Assembly: GCA_020536535.1 (NCBI GenBank)
Contig: JAHLWZ010000672.1
Coordinates: forward strand, 82,758 to 146,757
From: Pelomyxa schiedti
Taxonomy: Eukaryota; Evosea; Pelobiontida; Pelomyxidae
Reading direction: 5' to 3'
Length of the DNA stretch: 64,000 nt
The position numbers and the translations under genes are program-made. Of the stretch, positions 1 through 12,541 are shown one piece after another (position 1 is the first letter of the stretch; each line of letters begins with the position of its first letter). Under the pieces are notes generated by a model that saw only the letters and a list, made by a program, of their open reading frames with translations, searched no databases and was not told the DNA's origin.

Positions 1-223
1 AACAGGTAGTGCTGTTACGCTTTGACTTCCTTTACTCATCCCATAAAGGTGCACGACCTACAAAGGGCACATGCACCAAGCAAAACTGCTCCCCCAACCC
101 CAGACAAGAAGGGAGGTGGGTTATTGGGTTGGCTCAACTTATAATGTTTGTTGTGAAATGCAAAAAAGAATCCTCAAATTTTTATTGGTGCTTTGTTCCT
201 CTATTCACAGGGAAAATTTTACA

Positions 224-1195
224 TCAACTGAAGAAGCTCTTCACCATTGTCTTGCCTGGTAGTGACAAAAGATCAGCAAATGACCTGCTGCGTGTGCGTG
301 TGAGCACACCTTTTTTGGTGGTGTTGTCGGGTGTTGTGATTGCGGGACTGGAAGTTGTGGTGGACGTGGAGGATGCAGATAGCGGACTGGAAGGAGGTGT
401 GGTGGATGCTGAGAGCCGGCTGGGGGGTGTGGTTACAATGATGCTTGGGGTGCTGACTTCAGTAGAAGAGTGGAGAGAGGAGGGGCAGTAGAACTCCTCT
501 GTACGGCGGGGAGGGGTGCTTGGGGGTGACAGACCACTGGCATCGCTTGGGGATGAGTGGTGGTGTGTGCTGGGCCTGTGGACAGTGGATTTGGAGTGCC
601 TGTGTGAATGTGCGTGGGAGTGCATGTGGTTGTGCAGGTGCGAAGCATCTTGTGTGGGTGTCAAAATGGCTGAGCTGCTGAGCTCGGAAATGGAAAGTCT
701 GGATCTGGGTTCTAAAGCAGGAGGGCGCAGGTCAACTTTGCTCTGTTCTGTTTGTTTGTCAAGCAGAGACTCAGCCTGTACAGCTTTCTCCTTTGCTTTT
801 ACGGCGTTAACAAGAGCCAGGGTGCTTGAAGTTATTGCTGCAGCCGCTCCTGCCGCTGCAGCCTCCGCAAACGCATTTGCGTGTTGTGTGTGAGTTACAG
901 ATTTATTTCTGTAATGGTGAGCTCTGGCTGACTTGTGGGCGGCCTTGGTCACATCTGGTGATCGGGATGGTGACGTTTGAAATGGTGTTACAGAGAGGGA
1001 TGTCACTGAAGTTTCGGTGGAAGAGGAAGAGGAAGAATCTGCTACAATGTTTGTGCCTGTGGAAGTTGTTGTAGAAGTTGACGTGGAGCTGTGTTCTGGA
1101 GTTGATGTGGAGCTGGTTGTTGGAGTCGGTGTGGAGGTAGAAGTAGGTGTGGGTGTAGAACTGTCAAGGCAGGGTAATGGGGGTGTCAAAGCCAT
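224..1195 (-). CDS. Low-complexity Ser/Thr/Pro-rich protein (or C-terminal exon of the RhoGAP gene)
   Basis: This is an uninterrupted reading frame of about 323 codons. The N-terminal third is Ser/Thr/Pro-rich; the middle has an Ala-rich stretch (FAEAAAAGAAAAI) that could be helical, then a His-rich segment (about residues 185-215) and more Ser/Thr/Pro. No catalytic domain, signal peptide or membrane segment is visible, so no function is assigned. The start ATG is directly preceded by TCTCAG, a good 3' splice site. It may therefore be not a free start but the last exon of the RhoGAP gene just upstream, whose apparent stop is 233 bases away. The composition resembles the disordered tails on other proteins in this window. 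That it is translated is likely; its gene boundary is uncertain. Confidence 0.55.
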   Translation of the reverse strand: MALTPPLPCLDSSTPTPTSTSTPTPTTSSTSTPEHSSTSTSTTTSTGTNIVADSSSSSSTETSVTSLSVTPFQTSPSRSPDVTKAAHKSARAHHYRNKSVTHTQHANAFAEAAAAGAAAAITSSTLALVNAVKAKEKAVQAESLLDKQTEQSKVDLRPPALEPRSRLSISELSSSAILTPTQDASHLHNHMHSHAHSHRHSKSTVHRPSTHHHSSPSDASGLSPPSTPPRRTEEFYCPSSLHSSTEVSTPSIIVTTPPSRLSASTTPPSSPLSASSTSTTTSSPAITTPDNTTKKGVLTRTRSRSFADLLSLPGKTMVKSFFS

Positions 1196-1427
1196 CTGAG
1201 ATTATTTATTAGCCATTAAATGCTAAGGAATGGTTTTACCGATGTAGGATTGGCAAAGGCGTTTGATAGGCTGTCTTTTAAATGAGAGAGGGAAGAGGAA
1301 AAAGACAAACACTGGAATTGTATACCTTCTATTTCGCCAAGTTCGAGATTGCTACGATGTCATAAGAAATGATTTTTGGTAGAGGAAAAAAAAACCGATT
1401 TTCTTTGAACTCCAGAGTAAAGGTCCT

Positions 1428-2581
1428 TCAGAGACTGCCGCCATTCATCCTTTTATAGACTTTTATTTTTTTTTGTAAACAAGTTGTTATAAAAGGAAAT
1501 ACATCTTGTGGGTCCGCTCCACAAATCTCAGCAAGTCTCACTACACCGTCGTCATGATTACTTACGTCAGCACTCAGTAAATGCTTTGCATCACTTAATA
1601 CTTGATCAGCAGAGGGAGGGCAAACAGTTGGGTCCTACGGGAAGTTAGCCTACCCTGCTGTGTCACTTGATACCTTGAAAAGCTCCTGATTATTTTCAAT
1701 CAAGAAAGTCAACAAGTCTTTAGCCTGATCCACAGCTTGTTGAATCTTGTTGATGTCTAACTGAGGCTCAGCCCTAAGAATTGCTGGCCCTACACATGTC
1801 CCAAGGTTGACTGGAGTCTGGCAACGTAATGAATTTGAATACATTTAAAGGTGCACACTACCATTAAGTTAATTGAGGTGTCAAGGGATATTTTTTCCAG
1901 TGTTTGGAGGATTCTGCGAAGAACCGCAAAATTTCCTGGAGGAAGTTTTTTGATGAGTTTATTCATTTTTGATATCTTTGATTCTCTGTCTTCTATCACT
2001 AAGGGAGGGTGAGTGTTGAAATAAGAAGTATGTAACAACATAAAGCAGCAGCAAATTCTCCTTGAAGTGAAGAAGTTAAAATACTGTCTGGTAAGTCACG
2101 TAGAAATGTACAAAGTAGGGATGCAACTTCATAGTCTGAAACGTGGTCCCCATCCACGTACATATCCTTTGAGATAACTGAAGTTTATAATATTAGAACT
2201 TTGGTTCCCCAATGATCTCGCCAAGGAAATCATACTTTGAAGTTGTGGATGCCCTTGGATGTACAAATTTTTCAATTTAGTTGTGAGTGCAGAATTTCCA
2301 GGCACTCTAAATATTCCTTTACACTTAGGTCCTAAATTGAGAATTGGCATTAAGAAGCACAACATTGTTTTCTACCTCGTTCATCAAGCCACGCGCAACA
2401 ATGAGTCACAACCAAAGGCACCCTTGGATCCTTGGGTAACCCCCAACTGCAAACAAAACAACAACAAAAAAAAAAACGTCAACCTACAAGGGGAAAAAAA
2501 AAAAGGTGGAAAAAACCAAGCAACTTGGGTCTGTCTCTGTGGTCCCTGTGACGACAAGTTAACGAACCGTAAACACAACAT
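1428..2581 (-). CDS. RhoGAP domain protein
   Basis: This is a GTPase-activating protein for Rho/Rac-type GTPases, read from at least five exons. The chosen start gives MLCLRFVNLSS, then a splice into WGLPKDPRVPLVV and AWLDERG, joined to GPKCKGIFRVPGN, which carries the catalytic arginine finger of RhoGAP domains. Later exons read DYEVASLLCTFLRDLPDSIL, the conserved LReLP helix, then NFAVLRRILQTLEKIS, then NLGTCVGPAIL, the conserved NLa-v-gPnll motif. A last exon encodes about 65 residues without a known motif and stops at 1428. The protein is small, close to the bare domain, unless the Ser/Thr-rich frame at 224-1195 is spliced on as a tail. The ATAD2-like gene starts divergently 160 bases away. 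Domain identity is firm; the first exon and C-terminal end are less so. Confidence 0.8.
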
Positions 2582-2743
2582 AACACAAGAAAGATGCGAA
2601 CCAATACGATCCGTTTCATTTGAAATGGTATTTTTTTCTGTTTATTCTGTTTATTCTTCCTTGGTTTTTCCTTCCGGTATTGGCGATCTGCCAAATCAAA
2701 TGATGATTTCGAATCCGTTTTTTTTTTCTTTTTAGTGGTCTAA

Positions 2744-5700
2744 ATGGACGATGTGCGTGCCAGGTCCGGGAAGAACAAAGGCAAAGACAAGACCAGACGG
2801 TATTGCGATCTTCGCTTTTGGGTGTTTTTTGGTGGGGCATTTTTTCCCTATTTTTTCCGTTTTTTTTTTTTTTTTCCCCTTATTTTCTACGTGGTTGCAG
2901 TGCACACCTCACTCTTCACTACTTACTAATTTGGCCGTTAAAGAAGAAGCTATAACACAAGATACAAAGTCAAGCAGCAAAATGCGAAGTCGGGAGCTAA
3001 GCAACCAATAAGTAGCACTACGACACGCTCTGCAACGCCTTCGGCCGCGCGGGGTACCCCTGGGGAACCGGCACATACAACCGCAGCAGTTGCTTCGAGT
3101 CCTTCATCGGTTAGCATAGCTCTTCCTTAACTACGCAAGTTCTTACTTCTTCCTAAATCAGCCAATAAGACCAAAGGAGAGTATTGACTCCGTCATTCAG
3201 TTCAACATCCAGGATGCCAGTCCCAGTTCTGCTCTAGCAGATGACGAAGGGGTTGAGTTTGACAATCGAAGTCCGCTGGTGGAAGACGACGTTACTTCAC
3301 CGAATCAATCTCCCCGAATGCCTCCTCGCCTCTCATCTTCTGAGGATGGGGGTGATGTCCCAACTAACACTGAAGTTGGTAGCTCAGAACCAACTAAAAA
3401 GAGCGAAATCAATCAAGACAAAGGAAGCAATGACCCAAAGGAGCAAAGTAATCTTGTTGCACTGAAGAAAGACAACACAGAAGATACTGAGAAGAAGGAA
3501 CCTAATGAAAGTAAGTTGGCGAAAAGTGAACCTTCAAAAACATCTCCTGCCCTGTCATCGAAAAAAAAGCGCAATCAAACAGATGATAGCCAAGGGGAGT
3601 CAAGTGAACCTATGAGCCACAAAGATAATGACAACAAGCGTAGTAAAAGGAGACCACTCTCAACTACACGGAAAAAAGAAAAGAAAAAACGCAAAGAGAG
3701 TGATGGGAGTGATGCCTCCAGTGAAAGCACACCTGATAGTGACACAAGTAGTGACAGTGACAGTGACAGTTCTGCAGAAAGTGATGAAGACTGGCTTGGA
3801 GAAAATGCAACCAAAAATAGGAGGAAGGCCCAACCCAAATATCGCTCAAGTAAAAACAAAAAAAAGGACAGATACCCAAAAAGAAAGAAGCAACCTTCAA
3901 AAAAGAGCAGGAATGTCAAGAGTGATCCTGAGGAAAGTGAAAAAGACACATCGGAGGAGGAACCCAAAGCAAGCCAATCTGATGAAACTGACAGTTCAGA
4001 TGGCAGCAGAAAAACTTCAACACAGCCACGGCAAAGCAAGGATGGAGATTCCGATGTGGAAATTATTGAGAACTGCCCGCCACTCTCCGGAGGCACAATC
4101 GACTCTACGAAGGGAACGACTGATGGGCAAGTAGCTGATCCACCAACTGAAATGGGCAACTCTAGCACACATCAGTCATCCAACAGTTTCAATCTTAATG
4201 AACAGAGCACGAAGTTACCAGAGCGCAAGGACTCACTCCTTCCTGAAGACAAACAAACTAATACTGCTGACTGTGATCCTGATAAGAACCTCAATTCCTG
4301 TGACCCAAGCTCTTGTGCTAAATCCAAAACACCAGTAATAAATGACTCCGTCACCCGTGATACACAAGGGTCAACTCCGTCTTTGGAAACAGTGCCACCC
4401 ATATCAACAAGACATGATAACCAATCGACAGATAACAGTGAAAATGCAACCCCACACAAATCAAAAAGTGACACACCACTAAAGATACATGAGCCAGAGG
4501 TTGTAGAAGAATCGAAGAAAGAAACCTGTGATAGCCCTTCAAAGAGCAAAAAAGGGAAGGTCACAGAATCACGTAAGAACTCGGCTACTGCCAAGGGTGA
4601 TACAGCTTCCAAATCAGACAGTAGTGACAGCAGTCAACATGATAATACGGCTGCAAAAGGATCACAGAAGAAAAAAGGGTCTCCATACAAGAAATCTAAA
4701 TCCAAAGACTCTGGTATCCTCTTCCTTTCCCCCCTTTTTTTCTCATAACATCCAGAATCCAGTTCGCAGTCAAGTACCAGCTCACCTGGAACTGAAATTA
4801 TCTCGGAGGCAGACACCAATGACCCAGATTATCCTTCTCCCCGAAATCGTAAAACAAAGTTAAATCGTCACAATGCAACCCCTACAGCCAAACCCAAAAA
4901 GTGTGCAAGGAGAAAAGTAAGTTCGTCGTCGTCGTCATCATCATCAGGGAGCTCATCAGATAGTTCTGGTGCAGATTCAGAGTCTTCTACAAGTAATTTT
5001 CCTTTGTCCTTTCTGTGAAATTCAAGCAACACAGAAATCACACCAAGAAAGCGCAAGAAGCCTGAAAGATTTGAGCCACACCACACACCAAAATCAAAAC
5101 AACCAGCAGTGACTACATTGCTGAAAGAGCTGAAAGAGCACCCCCTTATCTATGTGATTATCAGACAATTAGAGTAATAATTTATCCTAGTGCAGAATCT
5201 TATGGTAGGTAATAGGCAACAGACTCTGAAAAACCTAAGAAATCGAGCCCAAGTGCTGAAGTTCTGTTACATACTCCGGCTCGTGGCTTTATTCATGGTG
5301 TGCCTTTCCGTATCTGTGGTTTCTAATTGAGTCAGGTGAAACGGAGGAGGCACTTCGCCATGTCGACCAAACTGTTACGTGGGATTCTGTTGGTGGTCTG
5401 AAAGAGGGTACTTTTTGGAGCGTTAGTTCCTTTCTCAGAACAAGAACAGCTATTCGACAGCTGAAAGAAATGGTGATATTACCTCTGCAGTATCCTGAGC
5501 TTTTTGCACAATTTCATATAACTCCTCCCCGTGGAGTTTTGTTTTATGGACCACCAGGTACGGGAAAAACCCTTGTCGCACGTGCCCTAGCAAATATGTG
5601 CTCAAAGGTTGTGAATAAACTATCAGTACCATACTTACACCTTACTAAGTCGGGACACCCTGTATCTTTCTTCATGCGCAAAGGGGCTGATTGCCTGAGT

Positions 5701-8700
5701 AAATGGGTTGGAGAAACTGAGCGGCAACTTCGTCTTCTGTTTGATCAGGCGAGGTCTGTGCAACCTTCGATTATCTTTTTTGATGAAATTGATGGTAAGT
5801 CACTGTCTTTGGTTTTTCTGGAAACCCTTTTCAGGGCTCGCTCCTGTGAGATCAAGCAAGCAAGATCAAATACATAGCAGTATTGTATCAACACTACTTG
5901 GACTCATGGATGGTCTGGATGATAGAGGAAAAGTTGTCATCATAGGTGCCACAAATAGAATTGATTCTATTGATCCTGCATTGAGACGTCCTGGTAGATT
6001 TGATAGAGAGTTTCTGTTTCCTCTCCCAACAAGGGAAGATAGGCTGTAAGTGCTCTCTAACAAATGCTTTTTTTTTTTCCTCGGCCTCATTATCTTCAGG
6101 GCTATACTCAAAATACACCTGAAAGGCTGGTTTCCTCCAATTCAAGAATCTCTTGTGGCCTTTCTTGCAGAACAAACAGTGGGTTATTGTGGTGCAGATC
6201 TGAAAGCACTCTGCACAGAGGCAGTATTGCATGCTATACGGGCAAGATACCCGCAAATTTACAATTCAGAAGAGAGGCTAGAGGTCAATTCAAATGCAGT
6301 TGATATCACGGGAGAATGTTTTGAGAAAGCTATGGAAGGCAACGAATTTCTGCTTTCTGACACAAACAACACTTAATCAAAAAAGGAATTACACCCACTG
6401 CCATGCGTTCTGGTGCCTCCTATTCTCGGCCGCTTCCACCCCTCCTTGGGCCTTTGCTTAATTCCACTGTTATGGAAGTTCATTCAAAACTCTCCTCTGG
6501 TTTTCCCAACTCTGTATTACCCAAATCCCTATGTACCCCTCTCTGTCTTCTTCTACTTTTAATGACAAGATCAGTGATATCTATTCCAAGGTTGATTATT
6601 CACGGAAAGCAAGGTGAGCTTCTTTTCCTTTCCGTTTTCCTCATATTTACAGGGTTTGGCCAAAATATCATTGGAGCGTCTGTTTTACATAAATTTGAGG
6701 ATATCCCAGTCTTTTCTTTAGCTTTACCGACTCTTCTTGCAGATCCAAATTCAAAAGTATGGTATGTTTTGTGTTATGTTGAATTTTATTGGGTTTGCAT
6801 GTTATATATTGTTGTATGTCAAACTTCTCTTTTTAGTTGAACTAACGCTTTACAAGACTGTCGAGGAGGCTGTGGGAAGCACCATTAAGGAAGCTTTACG
6901 TCGTCCGCCCTCCATAATATTCTGGCCCAATATGGATTCATGGTGGTCAAACACTGACGGTCTAAGCCAGACTGTAGTTCTGCAAATGTTGAATGTACGA
7001 ATTGCCTCTCGATAAAATAAAACCCTGGCTAGGAATGCCATTCCGCCAACGTACTGCTTCTTGGAACTGCGGATGTACCTTTTGAAAGCCTTTGCCCTCA
7101 ATTGCAGCAACTTTTCTTGGGAGCGTCATACAAAGTGCCCCCTCGCACACATCAGGTCATTTTTTTTTCTTTCAGATCTTGTTTTGACTTTGTCTGAAGG
7201 AAATCTTTGAATTTTTTGAATCTATTTGCCTTGTGGCCCTAACGCACACACAAGCGGAATTTGCAGCTCCGCCTGTGATGCCACCAGCAACAGAACGGCC
7301 TCCCAATAAGAGATTACCTCCTCCCCGGTCTGAAGTGCCTTGTCAAGCTGAAAGGTATTCTCCTTTTTTCTTTCGACATTCCACTCAGAATATAAAGTCG
7401 ACAAGTTCGCCAGTTGAGAATGGCCCTGCGAGATATAATCCAAAGTGTATGCACAGAAAAGCAGTACCAAATCTTTTGGAAGAGTGTGGTAGTCCCTTGC
7501 ACATTAAAGCAGTATTTTAATAGCAGCCAAGCAAAAACGAGGTAATGAGGAATACTTCGAGAAGGTGAAATACCCCATAAGTCTTGCCACCATTCTAAAG
7601 CGAATTGATGACGACGACTATCCCACTGTTTCAAGCTTCTTGCAGGACATTGAACTTATGGTGTCCAATGCCGTAGAGTATAATGGAGATGACTACACCT
7701 CTCAAAAGATAACCACCCGTGTGTGTAGAGTTGTTTTATGTCAATTATTCATTAAAATTTCCCAAAGGCAAAGGCACTGCGCGATGAGATTCTCGAGGCT
7801 GCCGATAAAATTGATCCCTTTCTCAGAAAGGTCTCCCTTTGCACCCACCAATTCGCCACTCTTACATCTTTAGAGTTGTGAACTCTCCTATCAAAGAAAG
7901 AGGAACACTCTCTGGGTTGCGAATGCGGGAGCTACACCTCTTAAGCATTTAAGCGCTCCCTCTAAAAGGAGTGAAGAAGGTGAAGTGATAGCACCCCTAC
8001 CAAAGCGGTCAAGAATTTTCGAAGCTCCAAACACTCTTCACAATCAATCGCATTCACCATCTCCTCCAATCAGTAACTGCTCTCCTCCCCCAGTGTTCGC
8101 TCTCCCCAGCACACCATCAATTATCAGTACAACCAATTCATCAAGTGCAACCAGCCCTGAAGGTACCCTACTCCCCACCCCAAAGAACCCTACACTGTCT
8201 ATTCTGGATGGACCGTGTCAGAGTGAGGCAACGGGAGGCGTCCTAGAATTTGCACTTCCCCCGTCTACGAAAGATGCTTTTCCCAGTGCTGAACACTCAA
8301 GTGCATCATCACCAAGCAGTACAACAATTACCACAGCCACAGAGTCAACCGCATCAACATCAACAACCCCCACCTCCACCTCCACCTCAACCTCAACATC
8401 CACATCCACATCCACACCAACCTCAGCCTCGACCTCAACCACAACATCGAGCACCACCTCCACTTCAACATCCGCAGCGTCACTTCCACCACCTCCACCG
8501 CCTCCACTGCCGTCTGCCCCACCTGAGCACGACTACCCGCAACTAGTACTAGTCACTCCCTATGCAACGGAGATGGCGCGGCAGTGCCAATCCTACCCAG
8601 TTGAGTGGTTAGCAACCTTGGCTGGTAACGCCATATTGCCTGCTATTGGCTCTCTCAGAGGCAAACCTTCCAGTGTTGTCTTGCAGGTATTCACTGCCTG

Positions 8701-8788
8701 CATCACTTTTCCGCACTAACTTCAATGCTAGACAATACGGCAGTGCGTGATGGATAAAATTTTGTCAGAACCACCCTCCCAACCCTGA
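2744..8788 (+). CDS. ATAD2/Yta7-family AAA+ ATPase with bromodomain
   Basis: This is a chromatin-associated AAA+ ATPase with a bromodomain; family members act on histones and nucleosomes in the nucleus. The N-terminal half, up to about 5090, is charged and Ser/Asp/Lys-rich. The first AAA module has WDSVGGLKE, Walker [24 protein letters not shown], Walker [10 protein letters not shown], the sensor [20 protein letters not shown] and [14 protein letters not shown]. Phrases such as [14 protein letters not shown] are diagnostic of ATAD2/Yta7. The second module (6370-7200) keeps [11 protein letters not shown] and [17 protein letters not shown] but lacks Walker A, as is usual here. A bromodomain half with [13 protein letters not shown] and NAVEYNGDD, including the acetyl-lysine-binding Asn, lies at 7565-7720. 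A Ser/Thr/Pro tract follows. Splicing over the last intron gives [10 protein letters not shown] and a TGA at 8786. Family assignment is secure; the exon count is approximate (at least 14). Confidence 0.92.
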
Positions 8789-8866
8789 TGGCCGAAAAAA
8801 ACTGTTTTCGCCCAAGTGAATGGCATCAAAAGCCCCAGAACAAAAAAAATCGTTGTGTGTTGGTTA

Positions 8867-10178
8867 ATGTGGGTTGGGACAAACAATGTCAGTGGGCTCT
8901 CGTTTTGGTCCCTAACTGTTTCTTATTTGTCCATTCTGTGCCTTGTTGGGGGTGGGATACTTCTGGGGTGAGTGAGAACTAAAAACCCCCTCACCACCAA
9001 TTAACTTTAAAAAAGCATTTCTGTCAATAGATATGTATATTGGAATGTAGTGTCAGTTGAGGAAACAGACACTCGAGGTTTGTTTCTGTTGCCTGTGCTT
9101 TATGATGGTGATTCTTGAAGATATGATCAATGACTACGCGATGACATACGAGGATGTTACCGCTTTTCACTCAAATTTTCCACCCAACAATACCTTAATT
9201 GTTGTTGCTGGGAGTTCTAACATAACCTCAGTGTGCAATTAATCAATTAATTCCTACACATCATTGAAATTAATTAATTTCTCTTTGTAAGGACTTGTGG
9301 GAAGAAAATACCACTCTTGGTTATTCAATAAAAATTCTTCAATCTGAAGTATCTGTGACATTCCCAGGTAAATTGACTCATCATCTAAAAAGGCATGTGA
9401 ATTAAGTGTATGCCAGAAAACACATTTGCCGGGAGGAGAGAACATTTTTCAGTATCTGGTTTTGGATCAGACTTTTCCGTTCCATTTTACCAGTGCAAAA
9501 CTGACTATGACTCTAATACTGTGAGTTCTAGTGTGGAGGGAATTATAAGGCAGTAATTTTCCGAAGATTCAGCTCGCTGCCATAACATCGTTTGATATCA
9601 CGGTGTACCTCAGCATCTCGAGTGAATGGAAAATATTATCTGTAGTTGGCCAGTACCCCAACCCCTGGCAGGTTGTACCCCATTGCCAATAATTTTCCTC
9701 ACACAGTTGCACAGGGCTCTGTGGAGGAATCCTACAAACAGTTTTCTGCATATGACAAAAGCATACAGCGCCTTGGTACCAGGCTATTAGATGCCAGCAC
9801 ACCACATCCCCCGTTCCACCCATCAACTATCACAGCATGGGTTCAGTCCTGGACAGGATGGGTTGGTTCATTCTTTTTGATTGCGGCTGTTGTCTTTGCA
9901 TTGGCAAGAACTTCCCCTCATCCTTCCTATACTCTTCCCAATATGCTTCCTAACGCCACAAACAGATTTTGGTACTATTACTCTATCTGCTGTACAGAGC
10001 ATCACTTCTGAGCCAAGGGCTACCACCACCAAAAATAGAGTTGCTGTTATGCCCTGGTTTGGCATTTATTGCCTTCGAGAAACAGTTGGCACAATTGGAA
10101 GCAACCAACAAAACACAGACACCACAAAATTCCGTCAATCCCACCAACAACCTACCAGTAATTGTTGCCAGTTGGTAG
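8867..10178 (+). CDS. Two-TM membrane protein, unrecognised
   Basis: The start at 8867 opens an exon encoding a hydrophobic stretch (SYLSILCLVGGGILLG) that looks like a signal anchor. It splices at GTGAGT into YVYWNVVSVEETDTR. Further short exons read DMINDYAMTYEDVTAF, NNTLIVVAGSSNITS, DLWEENTTLGYSIKIL, GFGSDFSVPFYQCKTDYD and ITSFDITVYLSISSEW. This is an apparently luminal or extracellular domain with several N-glycosylation sequons. Near the C terminus, WVQSWTGWVGSFFLIAA joins ILVLLLYLLYRASLL across a 76-base intron to make one strong TM segment, followed by a short tail ending in VIVASW. I do not recognise the family. The layout of an N-terminal TM, a large loop and a C-terminal TM after AWVQ resembles ciliary TMEM231, but that is a topology match only. 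Several middle exon joins are guesses. Confidence 0.55.
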
Positions 10179-10229
10179 GAACCTAACACGTTTCTACCAA
10201 GTTTATAGACTTGTAGAATGATTTTTTGT

Positions 10230-11437
10230 TCAAAGAGTTTTTTTAAGCAAGTCACGGTAAAACTCTGGTTTCCGATCAGCCAAGTAGGGATTTTCGTTCC
10301 TTGCTCTAATGTAGTCCGATTTGTTCTGGTGCAATTCAGTGACAATAAGTTCATTTGAACTCTCACTTGCCCTGACAAGCTCAGTTCCATCAGGTGCTAA
10401 AATTCCACTGAGACCACAGAACTTGAATTCCAGCATTTCTGGAGGTTGTTGTGTTGCCGGCGTTGCAGCTGTTGCTGTGGGTGTTGATGTAGATGTGCTC
10501 GGAGGCGGTGGATTATTGGCAGGGCACCTTTCCACACCAACGCGGTTGCAGTAGCATATGAATGTGTGATTCTCGTATGCGCGTGCGGGCAGTATTGTCA
10601 TGTTTATCAACGGGTTGTTGTTGGCGCTCGGTGTGATGAGTAGGTTCGCTCCTCGCATGCACAGTACCCTCACAAGTTCTGGAAACTCTATATCATAGCA
10701 AATCAGGAAGGCGATTTTCCAACCTGAAGAAGAAATGTTTGAGCTCCAGAGACAAAGTCGGAAAGGATACCTTGGAATTCAAAGACTGGTGAAAGAATAT
10801 TGCCTGGTGAAAAGTGCTGCTTTTCATATTTGCCATAGAGGTGTGTTTTACGGTAGTTGGCAACCTGATTACCCTCCTTATCAATGAATATGACAGAATT
10901 GAAGAGTCTATTTTTTTAATTAACATTAACGATTTTCTGGGGGGTAAATCTTTGGTATTATTATTGTGAACCAGTGGTTCCTTGCACTATTTAGGATGGA
11001 TTGAACCTTCCATCATATTCTGTTTTCTCAGAGTAACCATAAGCAATAGCAACATTGTGTTCCTGTGCCATTTCTGAAACAATCTTACTGGATGGGCCAG
11101 TCTGCACTTCAGCAAACTGTGCATGCATATTAAAATAAACACTAATTGCTGTGGTCTATATAGAACTATGTGGCCAACAGCATTATTCTACCCATAATAA
11201 GCCAATACAGACCTCTCTGAGCCTCTCCTTTACACCATAGCCACACAAGAACAGTTCAGAGAAAATGACAAGGTCAAGAGACAAAACGCCGGCGCGGGCC
11301 ACCACAGCCCTCATCACTTCCAAGTTGTCTCGTGGGCACGTCGTCACGCCACCCTGATAAACCCCAACCCTCAGGAACCTAGGCACCTCAGGCTTTGTTG
11401 TCCCACCCGTGTCCGCCGCCGGTGTTGTTGTGCTCAT
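10230..11437 (-). CDS. Carbon-nitrogen hydrolase (nitrilase superfamily)
   Basis: This is an amidase-type enzyme of the nitrilase superfamily that cleaves non-peptide C-N bonds, probably cytosolic. The first exon reads FLRVGVYQGGVTTCPRDNLE and then LVIFSELFLCGYG, which contains the catalytic Glu. A middle exon has VANYRKTHLYG with the catalytic Lys. The next has IAFLICYDIEFPELVR with the catalytic Cys, followed by GANLLITPSANNNP and PARAYENHTFICYCNRVG. The triad Glu-Lys-Cys is complete, so the enzyme should be active. The last exon carries an insertion rich in Pro/Ser/Thr/Ala between CNRVGVERCPANN and FKFCGLSGILAPDGTELVRA. The arrangement fits the branch holding N-carbamoylputrescine amidase and related aliphatic amidases; substrate cannot be told from sequence alone. 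The gene converges with the two-TM gene, only about 50 bases apart. Confidence 0.88.
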
Positions 11438-11696
11438 TTTTAGGGTAATGCACGGCTACGTTTGTGATGATTGGGAAACACAAAAAAAAAGCCAGAGAGT
11501 GATGGGTAATAGGGATGAGGAAACCCTTTTTTTTTTTGTTTTGTTTTGGTGTTTGGTGTAGTGCTTCTTATGTGTTCCCCCAAAACCGGTATTTCATGTT
11601 GAGGGGGTGGATGAGTGGTTATGGGAGTTGGTGGGTTTCTTGGGACAAAGCTCACAAGAAACTCATGCAGGATGAAATAATGGTCACGATTAGCCT

Positions 11697-12351
<655 letters not shown>

Positions 12352-12541
12352 TTTCTTCTGTTTTATCTTATTGGATTGTTTTAATTTCTCGATCTGCTCA
12401 TCGGATGTTGGAACGGTGCCGAGACATGTGCTTCCTCCGAGGACGCCCCCAAGCTCACTCTTCGGTCTTGATTGGTTTTCCTTTCTGGCATCCAACAGTA
12501 ACAAGAGATCGTTTTTTTTATTATTCTTTAGGAACCAGAGG

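Noticed and set aside
516-1199. Plus-strand frames rich in Val/Glu/Gly over the Ser/Thr-rich gene
   Set aside because: They are the reverse-complement image of the Ser/Thr codon repeats of the minus-strand gene at 224-1195; several start at non-ATG codons.
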